Origin: Diplosphaera chodatii
Taxonomy: Eukaryota; Chlorophyta; Trebouxiophyceae; Prasiolales; Stichococcaceae
Direction: 5' to 3'
Assembly (NCBI GenBank): GCA_032358165.1
Contig: JAALGY010000019.1
Span: 1-64,000, forward strand
Length of the DNA: 64,000 bases
The stretch's first letter is position 1; each line of letters begins with the position of its first letter. Under the pieces are notes generated by a model. The model was not told where the DNA came from. It worked only from the letters and a program-made list of their open reading frames with translations, and made no database searches. The translations under genes and the position numbers were made by a program. Shown here in pieces: positions 43,801 to 54,007 of the stretch.

Positions 43801-46800
43801 TGCCATGTCCGCCTGGTTGGTGTTCGCCTCGAGCGCTAGCCGCATGGTGGCATCAAGGGAGGCACGGACGACGGCAAGGTCCCCGCGTGCGACGGCAGCG
43901 AACTGGGGGTCGCCCTCGATGGCTGCCCGCAAGTCGTCAAGGGACCAGAGGCCAAGGGATGCAGCTCCGATGAGGTCGGCGTCGTGGGCAATAGGGTCAG
44001 CGATGGCACGCTGGCTGAAGAACAGGCGATCTCGCATGATGAGGCGGTGCGTATGCTGCTGCTCAGGGTCCAGCTTGCGCCCAATCCCGATGCGGTGAGC
44101 AGCCGCGACGCCGTCGCGCAGGCGTGGCGGGAGCGATGGCACAGTGGCGATGTCGAGAGTGGATGCCATGATGGCAGGTCCGAGGCCCCAACGGTGAAGG
44201 GCTCGGGCTGGCGCGTCGGTGTGGGCAATGGAGGATGCCGGAGCTCGCATGAGGTGAAAGCCGTGAATGGACTTCCACACTGCTGGCGTCGGCTGGAACA
44301 GGCGGAACGCTCGCTTCGCTGCCAGGGCGGTGGCGAAGAGATCAAGGGAGGGGGCGCCAGCGCCACCAGCTCGTCGGGAGAGGCCGCACACAAGTCGCTT
44401 CGGGTTGCAGTTGGCGGAGAGGGGGTCGGTGTTGTAGCGATTGCGACTGGTGTAGCCGTAGATGAGGGTGTTGAGCTTCGCCAGTTGGGTGGCTGTGAGG
44501 GAGTCGAAGCTGAGGAGGTGCACCAGCTGCGACTGCAGGTTCTGCTTGCCAACGTACGCCCGTCCAAAGAAGGAGATGGCTTGCTTGGACCACTGCAGGA
44601 CCGCCTTGCCGATAAGGCCGATCCGGGAGTTGATCTTGTGCTGGCGAGCGTCGATGGCGTCGCTGCCGCAGCCGACGATGACGCCCAAGTGGTTGACATA
44701 TGTGTGGTGTGGGGTATATGTGATGCCGGTGGCGGCACTGGTGTGGGCGGGTTGCCGGGCAGCCGAGCCGAACAACAGGGACTTGGTCTTGGTGGGGTTG
44801 AGCTGGGCGCCCGAGGCGGCAGCGAAGGCAGCAACAGGTCCTTCGATGACCTTGTCGCAGTCCGCTGCGGAGGCGGCGTGGATGGTGGTGTCGTCGGCGT
44901 GCATGTGGCAAGGGGGAGCAGCCCCGCCAAAGGGGAGGGCGATGGGTTGCACGGCACCAGCGGCGACCATGCGTCGAGTGAGGGCGGCAAGAGTCTGGAG
45001 CTGCAGGATGTAGAGCAGTGACGAGGGGGGGCTGCCTTGGAGTGCGCCGCTGTTGATGGGAATGGGGTCGGTGGGGGCGCCGTTGACGCGGATGCGCCCA
45101 AGGGTGTCGGTCATAAAGAGGGCAGCCCAGCGCTGGGCGCCCTCTCCAAACCGCATGGCCTCCATGACCCTCAAGGTCCAGGCTCGGTCCATCCAGTCGA
45201 AGGCCTTGGCGAAGTCGAGGAAGAGCATGGCTCCATCGGTGTCATGGGTGGTGAGGAGGTCGGCGAGCTCGGTGTGGTTGAGGATGTTGTCGCCAATCCA
45301 GCGGCCGGGGAGGAAGCCAGTCTGTGTGGGGTCGATGACGGGTCCAAGGGCGTGGGCGAGGCGGGTGGCAAAGGCGCGGGAGGCGATCTTGACGTCGGCG
45401 TTGATGCCTGCAATAGGTCGGCGGTTGGCGAGGTCGCGGGCATCGCCTCGCTTGGGGACGAGGGTGTAGTCGGAGGTGCGCTGACGAGGCGACATGGTGG
45501 GCCGGGCACCAGCCGTGTGGCAGGCATTGAAGGCGCTTGTGAGAGGGAGGCCGAGCTTGTCCCAGAGTTGGACGTACAGCTCAGCTGGCAGGCCGTCCGG
45601 ACCAGGGCTCTTGCCGCGTTGTGCCGCGCGGGCGGCGGCCGTGAGCTCCTTGTGTGTGAGTGGCTCGTCGCAGGCGGCAGCATCGGCGGCAGCGACGGTG
45701 GTGTCGAGGGAGGCAAGGAGTTGGTCCTGAGCGGCGCGGCATGTTGGGCGGGCGGCGAAGTGGCGGGTGTAGTGGTCGGCGATGAGCTGTTGGGCGTGGG
45801 CGAGGCCGTCGGCCGTGTCAAGGCCGACATACATGCCATTGCTGGAGTCCAGCACCGAGGTGAAGGTGGTGTCGCTGAAGTGGCGGGGGTCGCAGCGAGC
45901 GTGGAAGTAGTGAGTGGGCTTCTCGAAGAACATGAGCTCCAACGCCCGGGCGCGATCGAGTGCAAGCTGGGCGTGGCGGTCGTGGTGGGCTTGCAGGGCG
46001 TCGGCAGCGGTGTGGAAGGCGGCGCGTGCGGCGTCGCGAGCATTGTCTGTCGCAGCGATGGGCAGCTGTGAAGCTGCAAAGGCGACGGCCTCTTGCGGGT
46101 GCCGAAGCTCCAGGCGTCTGCGACGTGTGTCGGCGGCAGTGCGCCGCTGGGCGAGCAGGCGGATGCAGGAGAGCATGTCCTCCAACAGCCCTTGCGGGTC
46201 GGTGTCGCGCAACTCCGGGGGGGCGGCGCCGCCGTCGGGAGAGGGCGAGGCGTGCCGGCTTGCGGCGGCCAGGAGGCGGAGGAAGTCAGCGGCCCGGCGC
46301 GAGGAGTCTTGCTGATGGAGCCTGTCGGCCATAAGGCGGTCGAGGGCATTTTCCAGCTCAGTGACGAAGTCGGCGTCTGCGAGGAGGGGGAGGGGGAAGC
46401 GCCATGGTGGGCGAGCCCGCAGCACGGAACCGGGGAGCGTGAAGGCGAAGGTGACGCCGCGGTGGTCGCTGTGGAAGTCGTCGACGATGGTGGCGTGTGG
46501 TTGATGGTGGAGGAGGGCCTCAGCGACCAGCCACTTGTCGAGTCGAGAGGCGCCGTGGTCGGCGTTGCGAGAGACGAAGGAGAAGTCGGTGGCAGGGTGG
46601 GGGTGGCAGTGCCGCCAGGCATCAGCCAGGCCGGCGGAGGTGGCGAGGTGTTGCAGCTCAGGGGCGCCGACCAGTCGACCGGATCGCTGGCTAGCGGTGG
46701 GGGTGGCATCATGGACGGTGTCGATGCAGTTGAAGTCGCCGCACAAGAGGACCGTGCGGTGGCTGTCGGCGGACGGCAGGTCTCCGGCAAGGGTGGGGAT

Positions 46801-46954
46801 GAAGGCGAGGCGTGGGTGTTGATCGCATGGCGTGTAGGCGGTGATGACGGAGTATAGGTGACCATGGAGTGCGAAGTCGACGCGAAGTCGGCGGCCGTCG
46901 TCTGTGCTGGGGCCGACTTCGTCGACGGCAGTGGCTCCGCAGGACTCGCGGATG

Positions 46955-47181
46955 GAATGGATAGCGGTAAGGGAAGTGCAAATAGCGATGGAAAAGGACC
47001 TTTGACCGGAAGGCTGTTTGTGTATTGCGTTTTTCAACGACTTATATACACAAACCATGGAGGGCAGATTGCCGAAGCAACCACTTGCATAGGGTGGGGT
47101 GGGTTGGTCCCACACGGAACTAGACCCGAAACTTCCGCCACCGCCAGGGATCGAACCCGGTCCCTGAACGGTGTCCAATGA
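46955..47181 (-). mobile_element. SINE copy in LINE-A endonuclease, ATG flanks
   Basis: An antisense SINE whose insertion point is exact from copy 1. Only a 3-bp duplication, ATG (46952-46954 and 47182-47184), can be seen. Confidence 0.9.
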
Positions 47182-47437
47182 ATGAGGATGGCCACCCCGG
47201 CGGTGGCGCGTCGGCGCCGTTCGCTGGGGTCAGTGGTGGCGGCGGGGCCCCGCCGCCAGAAGGACCAGCCTGGCCAGGGCTGGCCCGGGGCCGCCCCCGT
47301 TTGCGCCCACTGGTTGCCGTCGTCAGAGGCACGTTGATGTGTCTCCTGGAGGCAGATGATGTCCCAGGGCCCGTTGGTCAGCGTCGCGAAGAGAGCGCGG
47401 CGCTTGTCCAAGTCGGCGAGCCCGTTGACGTTCAGTG

Positions 47438-47506
47438 GATGGAATGGATAGCGGTAAGGGAAGTGCAAATAGCGATGGAAAAGGACCTTTGACCGGAAGG
47501 CTGTTT
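47438..47506 (-). mobile_element. 69-bp 5'-truncated SINE, GTG flanks
   Basis: Only the 3' part of the SINE is present (from 'caaacagccttccgg' to the tail). GTG at 47435-47437 and 47507-47509 is the likely target duplication. Confidence 0.88.
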
Positions 47507-47545
47507 GTGACAGCAGGCGCAGGCGGGGGCGGTCGGCGTGGGCGC

Positions 47546-49186
47546 TCATGGCGCCCCGCCGCGGCGCCCTGCGGCGCCGCGGCCAGTCTGCGGGTCGAAG
47601 CCGGCGGCGGTGGATGCCCGGCCTGCAGCCCAGCGGGGCAGCGAGGGTAGCCAGTAGGCGCTGGGGCGGCTGCTGAGGCGGCCGCTCCTGGTGACTGTCG
47701 GGGAGGGTGACAGCGCGCCCTGGTTCCGTGTCACGGCCGCATGCGACCGCCAGGTGCCCGGCAGGTCGGCATCGTGGCGGGCGGCGCATGTGCGGGGCGT
47801 GCGCTGCCGGCGAGGCTGCAGCCAAGGCTGCTCCGGCGGGGCTGGTGATGGCGAAGTGGTGAGGGGCACGGGGTCCGGCTCCCTGTTGCAACGGGCGATG
47901 TCGGCGAGGGTGGTCTGGCGGTTTGCCCAGTGGCAACGCCAGCGGTTGGTGGTTGCCGTGAGGAGATGGAGGGCGACGGGTGTCAGGGGGACGCCGTGTG
48001 AGCGGTGTCGGTCGAGGTCGGATGCTGGCAGGGAGGAGGCCCACTCGGTGAGGATGTGGTCGAGAGGGGCGTGAGCGTCTGTGCCGTCCATGTGCAATAC
48101 CTCCGCCAACAGGGCCAAGTGGCCCGCTTCCATGACACAGCTGTCGGGCATCGAGGCGATGGCCACGTCGACGTCTGTGTGGGGGACCCAGTGTCCGGCC
48201 GGTGGGCAGCTGTCGTCGTGGCGGCGAAGGATGCGGTCGAGTGATGGCAGCAGCGCGCCAGGGATGGCAAGTCCAGTACCGCAAGTGGTCCACGTGTTCC
48301 AGAGCACCGGCTCTGATTGGCGGGCCTCCTGCAGGGCGGCGGCAGCCGCCTGTGGCGAGAGCGCCGGAGCCAGATCGACCAGGTGGGAGAGGAAGCCCTC
48401 GGGGATGGGATCATGCACCATCTCTGAGTGCTGGGTGGTGGGGGCCGGTGCGGCTGGACCGCCGGACGGCGGTGCTAGCAGCGGAGGTGCCGCTGTACGG
48501 CTGCGGGCACGAGTGGAGACGCCCGTGAAGCCAAGCCCAGTGGGGCTTGCGCCACTGCGGCCGAGGGTAGAGGCCGCGGTGGGGGCCCTCAGGCGGCTGT
48601 GGACAGCCGCATAGCTGGACACCTGTCGTGCAGCTCGGGCGGAGCCGTCCAGAGTGGCAAGGTCAGTCTCCATGGCGGCGACGCCAGCGCCTGTCGCTGG
48701 AGCTGGGGGCAACTGGGGAAACACCTGAATGGGAGGGTCAGCGTCCGCAGCGGCGGGGCCCATGGGGCCCATGGGGCCCAAGAGGTCGCCTGTGCGACGC
48801 CGTTGTGCTGGGGGAGGTGGCTGGTCGTCGGCTACTGATGCTGTGTCAGTGCCGTCGCTGTCGAGCATGGGGTCAGCATCGTGGGCGCCGCCATCGTCGC
48901 CCGGAGGAGCCTCCATGTCGCTCATGGGTGAAGCGCCATCGTCAGAGGGGGCGGTGGCGGGCGTCTCAGTGGCCCGAGAGGGAGCTCTCCTGCTGGCGAC
49001 GCCGGGTGCCGGTGTGGTGGCGGCAGCTGGTGGCGGTGGCGACGGCGGTTGCGGAGGTGGGGGGCGTTGCTGGTGGGGTGACTGGCGGGGGGGTGTGATG
49101 AGGATGTCCCTGTCGCCGGAGAAGGTGGCAGTGACCGTGATAGGGCCGGTGTGGGCGCCGCGGTCGATTGGGCGCCGCGGCCGCAT
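47546..49186 (-). CDS. LINE-A ORF1, copy F (546 residues)
   Basis: An uninterrupted antisense frame, the most complete ORF1 in the window. Its first ATG (49184-49186) lies in the host target duplication, so the natural start was replaced by one supplied by the insertion site; the native N-terminus (about ten residues in copy E) is missing. The N-terminal third is rich in Pro, Ala and Asp. The C-terminal part matches 3-1133 of copy 1. The stop overlaps the ORF2 ATG. I recognise no domain; ORF1 products of LINEs usually bind the element RNA. Confidence 0.82.
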   Translation of the reverse strand: MRPRRPIDRGAHTGPITVTATFSGDRDILITPPRQSPHQQRPPPPQPPSPPPPAAATTPAPGVASRRAPSRATETPATAPSDDGASPMSDMEAPPGDDGGAHDADPMLDSDGTDTASVADDQPPPPAQRRRTGDLLGPMGPMGPAAADADPPIQVFPQLPPAPATGAGVAAMETDLATLDGSARAARQVSSYAAVHSRLRAPTAASTLGRSGASPTGLGFTGVSTRARSRTAAPPLLAPPSGGPAAPAPTTQHSEMVHDPIPEGFLSHLVDLAPALSPQAAAAALQEARQSEPVLWNTWTTCGTGLAIPGALLPSLDRILRRHDDSCPPAGHWVPHTDVDVAIASMPDSCVMEAGHLALLAEVLHMDGTDAHAPLDHILTEWASSLPASDLDRHRSHGVPLTPVALHLLTATTNRWRCHWANRQTTLADIARCNREPDPVPLTTSPSPAPPEQPWLQPRRQRTPRTCAARHDADLPGTWRSHAAVTRNQGALSPSPTVTRSGRLSSRPSAYWLPSLPRWAAGRASTAAGFDPQTGRGAAGRRGGAP

Positions 49187-51105
49187 TGACGCAAGCCTCA
49201 CTGGGCTTGGCTTCACGGGCGTCTCCACTCGTGCCCGCAGCCGTACAGCGGCACCTCCGCTGCTAGCACCGCCGTCCGGCGGTCCAGCCGCACCGGCCCC
49301 CACCACCCGGCACTCAGAGATGGTGCCTGATCCCATCCCCGAGGGCTTCGTCTCCCACCTGGTCGATCTGGCTCCGGCGCTCTCGCCACAGGCGGCTGCC
49401 GCCGCCCTGCAGGAGGCCCGCCAATCAGAGCCGGTGCTCTGGAACACCTGAACCACTTGCGGTACTGGACTTGCCATCTCTGGCGCGCTGCTGCCATCAC
49501 TCGACCGCATCCTTCGCCGCCACGACGACAGCTGCCCACCGGCCGGCCACTGGGTCCCCCATACAGACGTCGACGTGGCCATCGCCTCGATGCCCGACAG
49601 CTGTGTCATGGAAGCGGGCCACTTGGCCCTGTTGTCGGAGGTATTGCACATGGACGGCACAGACGCTCACGCCCCTCTCGACCACATCCTTACCGAGTGG
49701 GGCTCCTCCCTGCCAGCATCCGACCTCGCCCGACACCGCTCCCACGGCGTCCCCCTGACGCCCGTCGCCCTCCATCTCCTCACGGCAACCACCAACCGCT
49801 GGCGTTGCCACTGGGCAGACCGCCAGACCACCCTCGCCGACATCGCCCGCTGCAACAGGGAGCCAGGCCCCGTGCCCCTCACCACTTCGCCATCACCAGG
49901 CCCGCCGGAGCAGCCCTGGCTGCAACCTCGCCGGCAGCGCACGCCCCGCACAGGCGCCGCCCGCCACGATGCCGACCTGCCGGGCACCTGGCGGTCGCAT
50001 GCGGCCATGACGCGGAGCCAGGGCGCGCTGTCACCCTCCTCGACAGTCACAAGGAGCGGCCGCCTCAGCAGCCGCCCCAGCCCCTACTGGCTACCCTCGC
50101 TGCCCCGCTGGGCTGCAGGCCGGGCCTCCACCGCCACCGGCTTCGACCCACAGACTGGCCGCGGCGCCGCAGGGCGCCGCGGCGGGGTGCCAGCGCCCGC
50201 GCCGACCGCCCCCGCCCGCGCCTGCTTTCACTGAACGTCAACGGGCTCGCCGACTTGGACAAGCGCCGCGCTCTCTTCACGACGCTGACCAACGGGCCCT
50301 GGGACGTCATCTGCCTCCAGGAGACACATCAACGTGCCTCTGACGACGGCAACCAGTGGGCGCAAACGGGGGCGGCCCCGGGCCAGCCCTGGCCAGGCTG
50401 GTCCTTCTGGCGGCGGGGCCCGCCGCCACCACTGACCCCGGCGAACGGCGCCGACGCGCCACCGCCGGGGTGGCCATCCTCATCCGCGAGTCCTGCGGCT
50501 GCACTGCCGTCGACGAAGTCGGCCCCAGCACAGACGACGGCCGCCGACTTCGCGTCGACTTCGCACTCCATGGTCACCTGTACTCCGTCATCACCGCCTA
50601 CACGCCATGCGATCAACACCCACGCCTGGCCTTCATCCCCACCCTTGCCGGAGACCTGCCGTCCGCCGACAGCCACCGCACGGTCCTCTTGTGCGGCGAC
50701 TTCAACTGCATCGACACCGTCCATGATGCCACCCCCACCGCTAGCCAGCGATCCGGTCGACTGGTCGGCGCCCCTGAGCAGCAACCCTACACGTCCCCCA
50801 CGGAGCTAGCACAGCAGTGCGACGCGCACATGACTGGAGCTCAGCGAGGCCAACAGATTGACGACGACAACAACCCCATGACCGACTTCAAAAGGATCTG
50901 GGTCGCGAGCGGCCTCTGCAGCATGAACGGCCGAGACCTTGTCGTCCGCTGGACGGCCTCTCACCCAGTGCCGCTGCCAGCAATACGTCCACAGCCACAG
51001 CCACACTCACATCCACAGCCTCAGCGCCAACCTCAGCCCCAGCCTGAGTCCCGCCCTGGACCCCCCCCAACGGCTGCCTCCCCAACGCGCCTCCAACTCA
51101 TCTGA
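49178..51105 (+). pseudogene. LINE-A ORF1-ORF2, copy E remains
   Basis: ORF1 has a Trp-to-stop change (TGA at about 49449, TGG in copies 1 and F). At the ORF1/ORF2 overlap the ATG is lost ('gggtgccagcgcc' near 50187). ORF2 encodes LSLNVNG, LQETHQ and GDFN but then jumps to the C-terminal tail. Not functional. Confidence 0.88.
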
Positions 51106-51275
51106 AGCACTGTCTCGCACGACTACGGTAAATGCCCACACTCACGCCGACGCACATCGCCTACACCCTCACACCTCACCTGCCAGCACCCGCCGTCATC
51201 TTCACCTTCACTTTCGGTCCCATCCTGGACTCCCACCGCCGCTCACCGCCACCTACACCCTCACACCTCACCTGC
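49178..51275 (+). mobile_element. LINE-A copy E, continuation with 5.4-kb internal deletion
   Basis: This resumes copy E after insertion F: rest of ORF1 and the first part of the endonuclease to about 50781. It then joins directly to a point equivalent to copy-1 position ~7130, and continues to the ORF2 stop (51105), a short spacer and 1-2 minisatellite units. About 5.4 kb including the whole reverse transcriptase is missing. Confidence 0.9.
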
Positions 51276-51334
51276 TTTTTGTTTGTTTGTTTGTTTTTTA
51301 CAAAGGGCGTCCAGACCAGAACCAAGCTCAAGAA
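51276..51334 (-). mobile_element. LINE-A 3' end, 59 bp
   Basis: (TTTG)n plus the last 30-odd bases of LINE-A ('acaaagggcgtccagacc' to 'gctcaagaac'). It separates copy E from the gag-protease region. No clear target duplication. Confidence 0.85.
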
Positions 51335-51442
51335 CCGGCTGTTACACGCGCACCTCGCTGCCTGGCTCTGATACGACCGAACGGGAGATTGCTGGCCGTC
51401 TCATTGCTGAGGAGCTGCACCGCATGGTAGGCGGCGCTGTTG

Positions 51443-52013
51443 TTTGTTTGTTTGTTTGTTTTTTTTTTTTTACAAAGGGCGTCCAGACCAGAACCAAGCT
51501 CAAGAACAAGGCTCTGCGGCACAATGCGGCTTCTCACGTGTGAACGTGAGGGCGGCTGAGTATGTCATCAAAACGTCATGTTCGAAATATGTCGATGGAG
51601 GACACTGAAACCACAAGGGAATGCAGGGCCCATGAGACCAGCGAAAGGCAATAGTCCCGATGAGGAAGGCTACCTAATGGTCGTACAGGTGCGGGGACCT
51701 AGCGGCGGCGGCAGCAATGCCACGCACTCGCGGCGAAGTCGCACCGCTGCGGGTCTATCACTCTAGAAATGTCGTAACGTCTGTGTGTCCACGTGCCACG
51801 GCACCCGCGGGTAAACCCAGAAAACCCCGCGCAGACATGCAGGGACCGGTTGCGTACAAATACGCCGAGCTCTGGGCCCGCTGGGACCGGATACGCCGCG
51901 AGGCGCCCTGCATGCTGGTGAAAGCAACCAAGCCCAAAGGGACTGAGGGCTGGCGCTGGCAAACAACAGAGGGCTGGCGGCTGACGCCGCAAGCTGTTCG
52001 ATATGCACAACAC
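51443..52013 (-). mobile_element. LINE-A 3' end, 571 bp, CGGCGCTGTTG target duplication
   Basis: An antisense (TTTG)n tail and part of the terminal block, 5'-truncated at 'gatatgcacaacacc'. CGGCGCTGTTG flanks it at 51432-51442 and 52014-52024. It differs from copy 1 at several sites (for example 'aaggaca' and 'gataggcc'-type changes), so it is older. Confidence 0.93.
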
Positions 52014-52161
52014 CGGCGCTGTTGCGCTGTAGTGCGTGCTGTCCCGTATGTTAGCTGTCTATCTAGAAGCTGCCAGCCGCACTAGATCTGCTCTTCTACA
52101 GCTGTGTAGACCATGGGCGTAATCTTAGTAAGCTGCATCCTAGCTGCAGAGCGAAAGTCCG

Positions 52162-52572
52162 TTGATTGCGGGCCTAGCTGACCAGCCGTCGGACGGGGGC
52201 CGTCAGCCTGCCCGGCAGCCATCAGCAGAGACTGCAGGCCCGTCGCGACAGCTCAGCGTGCAGCATGGTGGTGTGAAGCCTAAGCCACACAAGGCAAATA
52301 GACCCTCGCGGGGTGAGCAGACGGGTGAGCGCCGCATTGCATACCTAGAGGAGCAGCTTGAGCTGCAGCGACGCCAGCTGGCAGCACTGTTGCCACCTCA
52401 CCCGCCGCAGCAACCCCAGCCGTTCAGCCCAAGGCCGTTCGGCCCAAGGCCGAATAGGCAGCCGGCTCCACCCCAGTCGTCTGAGCAGATGCAGTGGCAG
52501 CCGGGGCCACCAGGGCCACGTGGTTATAATGGGTGGCAGCAGGGTCAGCAGAACTATCGTGGTTGGTCGTGA
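52162..52572 (+). CDS. Unidentified Pro/Gln-rich open frame
   Basis: About 136 codons starting at TTG with no ATG near the start, ending at TGA 52570-52572. It contains a short helical stretch (RRIAYLEEQLELQRRQLAALL, about 52327-52390) that could form a coiled coil, then a Pro/Gln/Gly-rich tail ending YRGWS. It could be the end of a retrotransposon protein, since the gag relic follows 230 bp later. I do not recognise a family. Confidence 0.35.
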   Translation: MIAGLADQPSDGGRQPARQPSAETAGPSRQLSVQHGGVKPKPHKANRPSRGEQTGERRIAYLEEQLELQRRQLAALLPPHPPQQPQPFSPRPFGPRPNRQPAPPQSSEQMQWQPGPPGPRGYNGWQQGQQNYRGWS

Positions 52573-53370
52573 ACGGTCTCATGTGTGTCACACGGTTGGA
52601 CAGTTGTGGCAGCTTGTGTTGTTTGTGTTGTAGGACCATGGCTGTAACGGTGTGAAGTCTTGCCGACAGCGGTAGCAGTGACCAGCATAGAACATAATCT
52701 GTGCAGTGATGCAGTGACGCATCACACCACAGCAGTGCGGTGGTTACCACACAACACCAAGCCTGTACACTATACGTAGCTGCATGATTTACGTTCACAA
52801 TGGCTGATGATGAGCAGGCAGCAGGTCCACTAACGCGGGATGCGGCAGCACGTGCGCATGCCGCAGAAGTTGCAGCAAACCGGCCAGCAACACCCCTGCA
52901 TGATGGTGCACCTGTGAACGACTCTACTCTGCCTGATAACATGCCAGCTGATGCTGATGGCGATGGCGGCAGCGGCGGTACGGATGGCGGCACGCCTGAT
53001 GCCACCCCTGCTGCCAGTAGTGACCTGTTGGTGTGCAGCTGAGTGCCCTGCTGAATCTTGCGCGGTCGCAAGGCTCGGCTGTGGTAGAACCCCAGCCAGC
53101 AGCGCGCCCAGCGCGCCCTGCAATCCCAAGGCTGAACCTGAATGGGCCAAAATTCAACGGCAAGGGCAAGCTGCCGAAGACATATCAGCTAGCATGCAAG
53201 GACTGGCTCAAGATGTCACGTATAGAGGATGCTGATGCAGTTCAGATGCTGGGCCTGCAGACCCTGGAGGGGTCAGCACAGGACTGGTTCTATACCGTAC
53301 AGCAGCGGGAACCCTTTGCATCACTGCAGGACTACTTTGACCGGCTGCAAGACGTCTATGGCTATCGTAA

Positions 53371-53659
53371 ATGGCTATCGTGGCATTGCTGCCGCCGCCG
53401 CTAGGTCCCCGCACCTGTAGGACCATTAGGTAGCCTTCCTCATCGGGACTATTGCCTTTCGCTGGTCTCATGGGCCCTGCATTCCCTTGTGGTTTCAGTG
53501 TCCTCCATCGACATATCTCGAACATGACGTTTTGATGACATACTCAGCCGCCCTCACGTTCACACGTGAGAAGCCGCATTGTGCCGCAGAGCCTTGTTCT
53601 TGAGCTTGGTTCTGGTCTGGACGCCCTTTGTAAAAAACAAACAAACAAACAAACAAAAA
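53371..53659 (+). mobile_element. LINE-A 3' end in gag, TATGGCTATCGTAA target duplication
   Basis: A 5'-truncated LINE-A terminal block and CAAA tail. TATGGCTATCGTAA flanks it at 53357-53370 and 53660-53673. Ten extra bases, ATGGCTATCG (53371-53380), repeat part of the target at the 5' junction, as seen when cDNA ends are joined by template jumping. Confidence 0.93.
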
Positions 53660-54007
53660 TATGGCTATCGTAATGACGATGAGTGGGCTAACCAACGTTG
53701 GAAACAGCTGCAGCAGGGTGACCGGTCGGTGCAACAGTACATAGCGGAAGTAGAGAAACTGGCGCTGCATGTGACTAACCTGTCTGACGCTGACATCATG
53801 CGTAAGTTCCGGTATGGCTTGAACCCTGCCATCCAGGCGAAGCTGCAGGAGGACTTTGCAACAAAGGGCCTAGGCCTCCGGCAGCTGCAGAGTGCAGCGC
53901 TGGATAAGGAAGCTGCATTGAAGCTGACAGCTGCAGTAACGGGTTCCTTTCCTGCCGGGAAGAAGAACTCCACCTGGCAGCGTAGGCAGAGAGGTGACGG
54001 TGGCAGC

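Larger units (their letters stand above)
40906..47549 (-). pseudogene. LINE-A ORF2, copy F, full length but split by two SINEs
   Basis: All ORF2 domains are present: endonuclease, reverse transcriptase with HADD, long Pro-rich tail, zf-RVT-like motif and stop at 40906. The ATG at 47547-47549 overlaps the ORF1 stop (47546-47548). One SINE lies about 14 codons into the ORF, just before the first endonuclease motif, and another lies in the endonuclease after the sequence encoding VAIL. Apart from these the frame agrees with copy 1 with very few changes (for example TRAALQW for TRPALQW near 41525), so the copy was probably intact on arrival and was inactivated by the SINEs. Confidence 0.9.
37827..49177 (-). 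mobile_element. LINE-A copy F, nearly full length, inserted in copy E
   Basis: An antisense insertion of 11,351 bp with tail, terminal block, 22-unit array, ORF2 and ORF1. CGGCCGCATTG flanks it at 37816-37826 and 49178-49188, and copy E continues across the site. It lacks only about 30 bp of the ORF1 start plus the 5' UTR. Three SINEs (39357-39622, 46955-47181, 47438-47506) entered later. Its sequence is almost identical to copy 1. Confidence 0.95.
51335..52799 (+). other. Region upstream of gag relic, split by a LINE-A end; not identified
   Basis: Excluding the insertion at 51443-52013, this is about 890 bp unlike the two LINEs in composition. 51365-52034 without the insert encodes a short open stretch (DTTEREIAGRLIAEELHRMV...) ending in TAG. 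52162-52572 holds another open stretch, described separately. The rest, 52573-52799, has no recognisable feature and may be the 5' UTR or LTR of the gag element. I could not find paired LTRs. Confidence 0.5.

Noticed and set aside
48750..48780. GGGCCCAT repeats as a regulatory element
   Set aside because: A short repeat within ORF1 coding sequence, best explained as low-complexity Gly-Pro-Met codons.
51365..51385. Sequence resembling a tRNA-Met primer-binding site on the minus strand (tcgtatcagagcc)
   Set aside because: It is on the opposite strand to gag, the first bases do not fit, and no LTR end adjoins it; probably chance.
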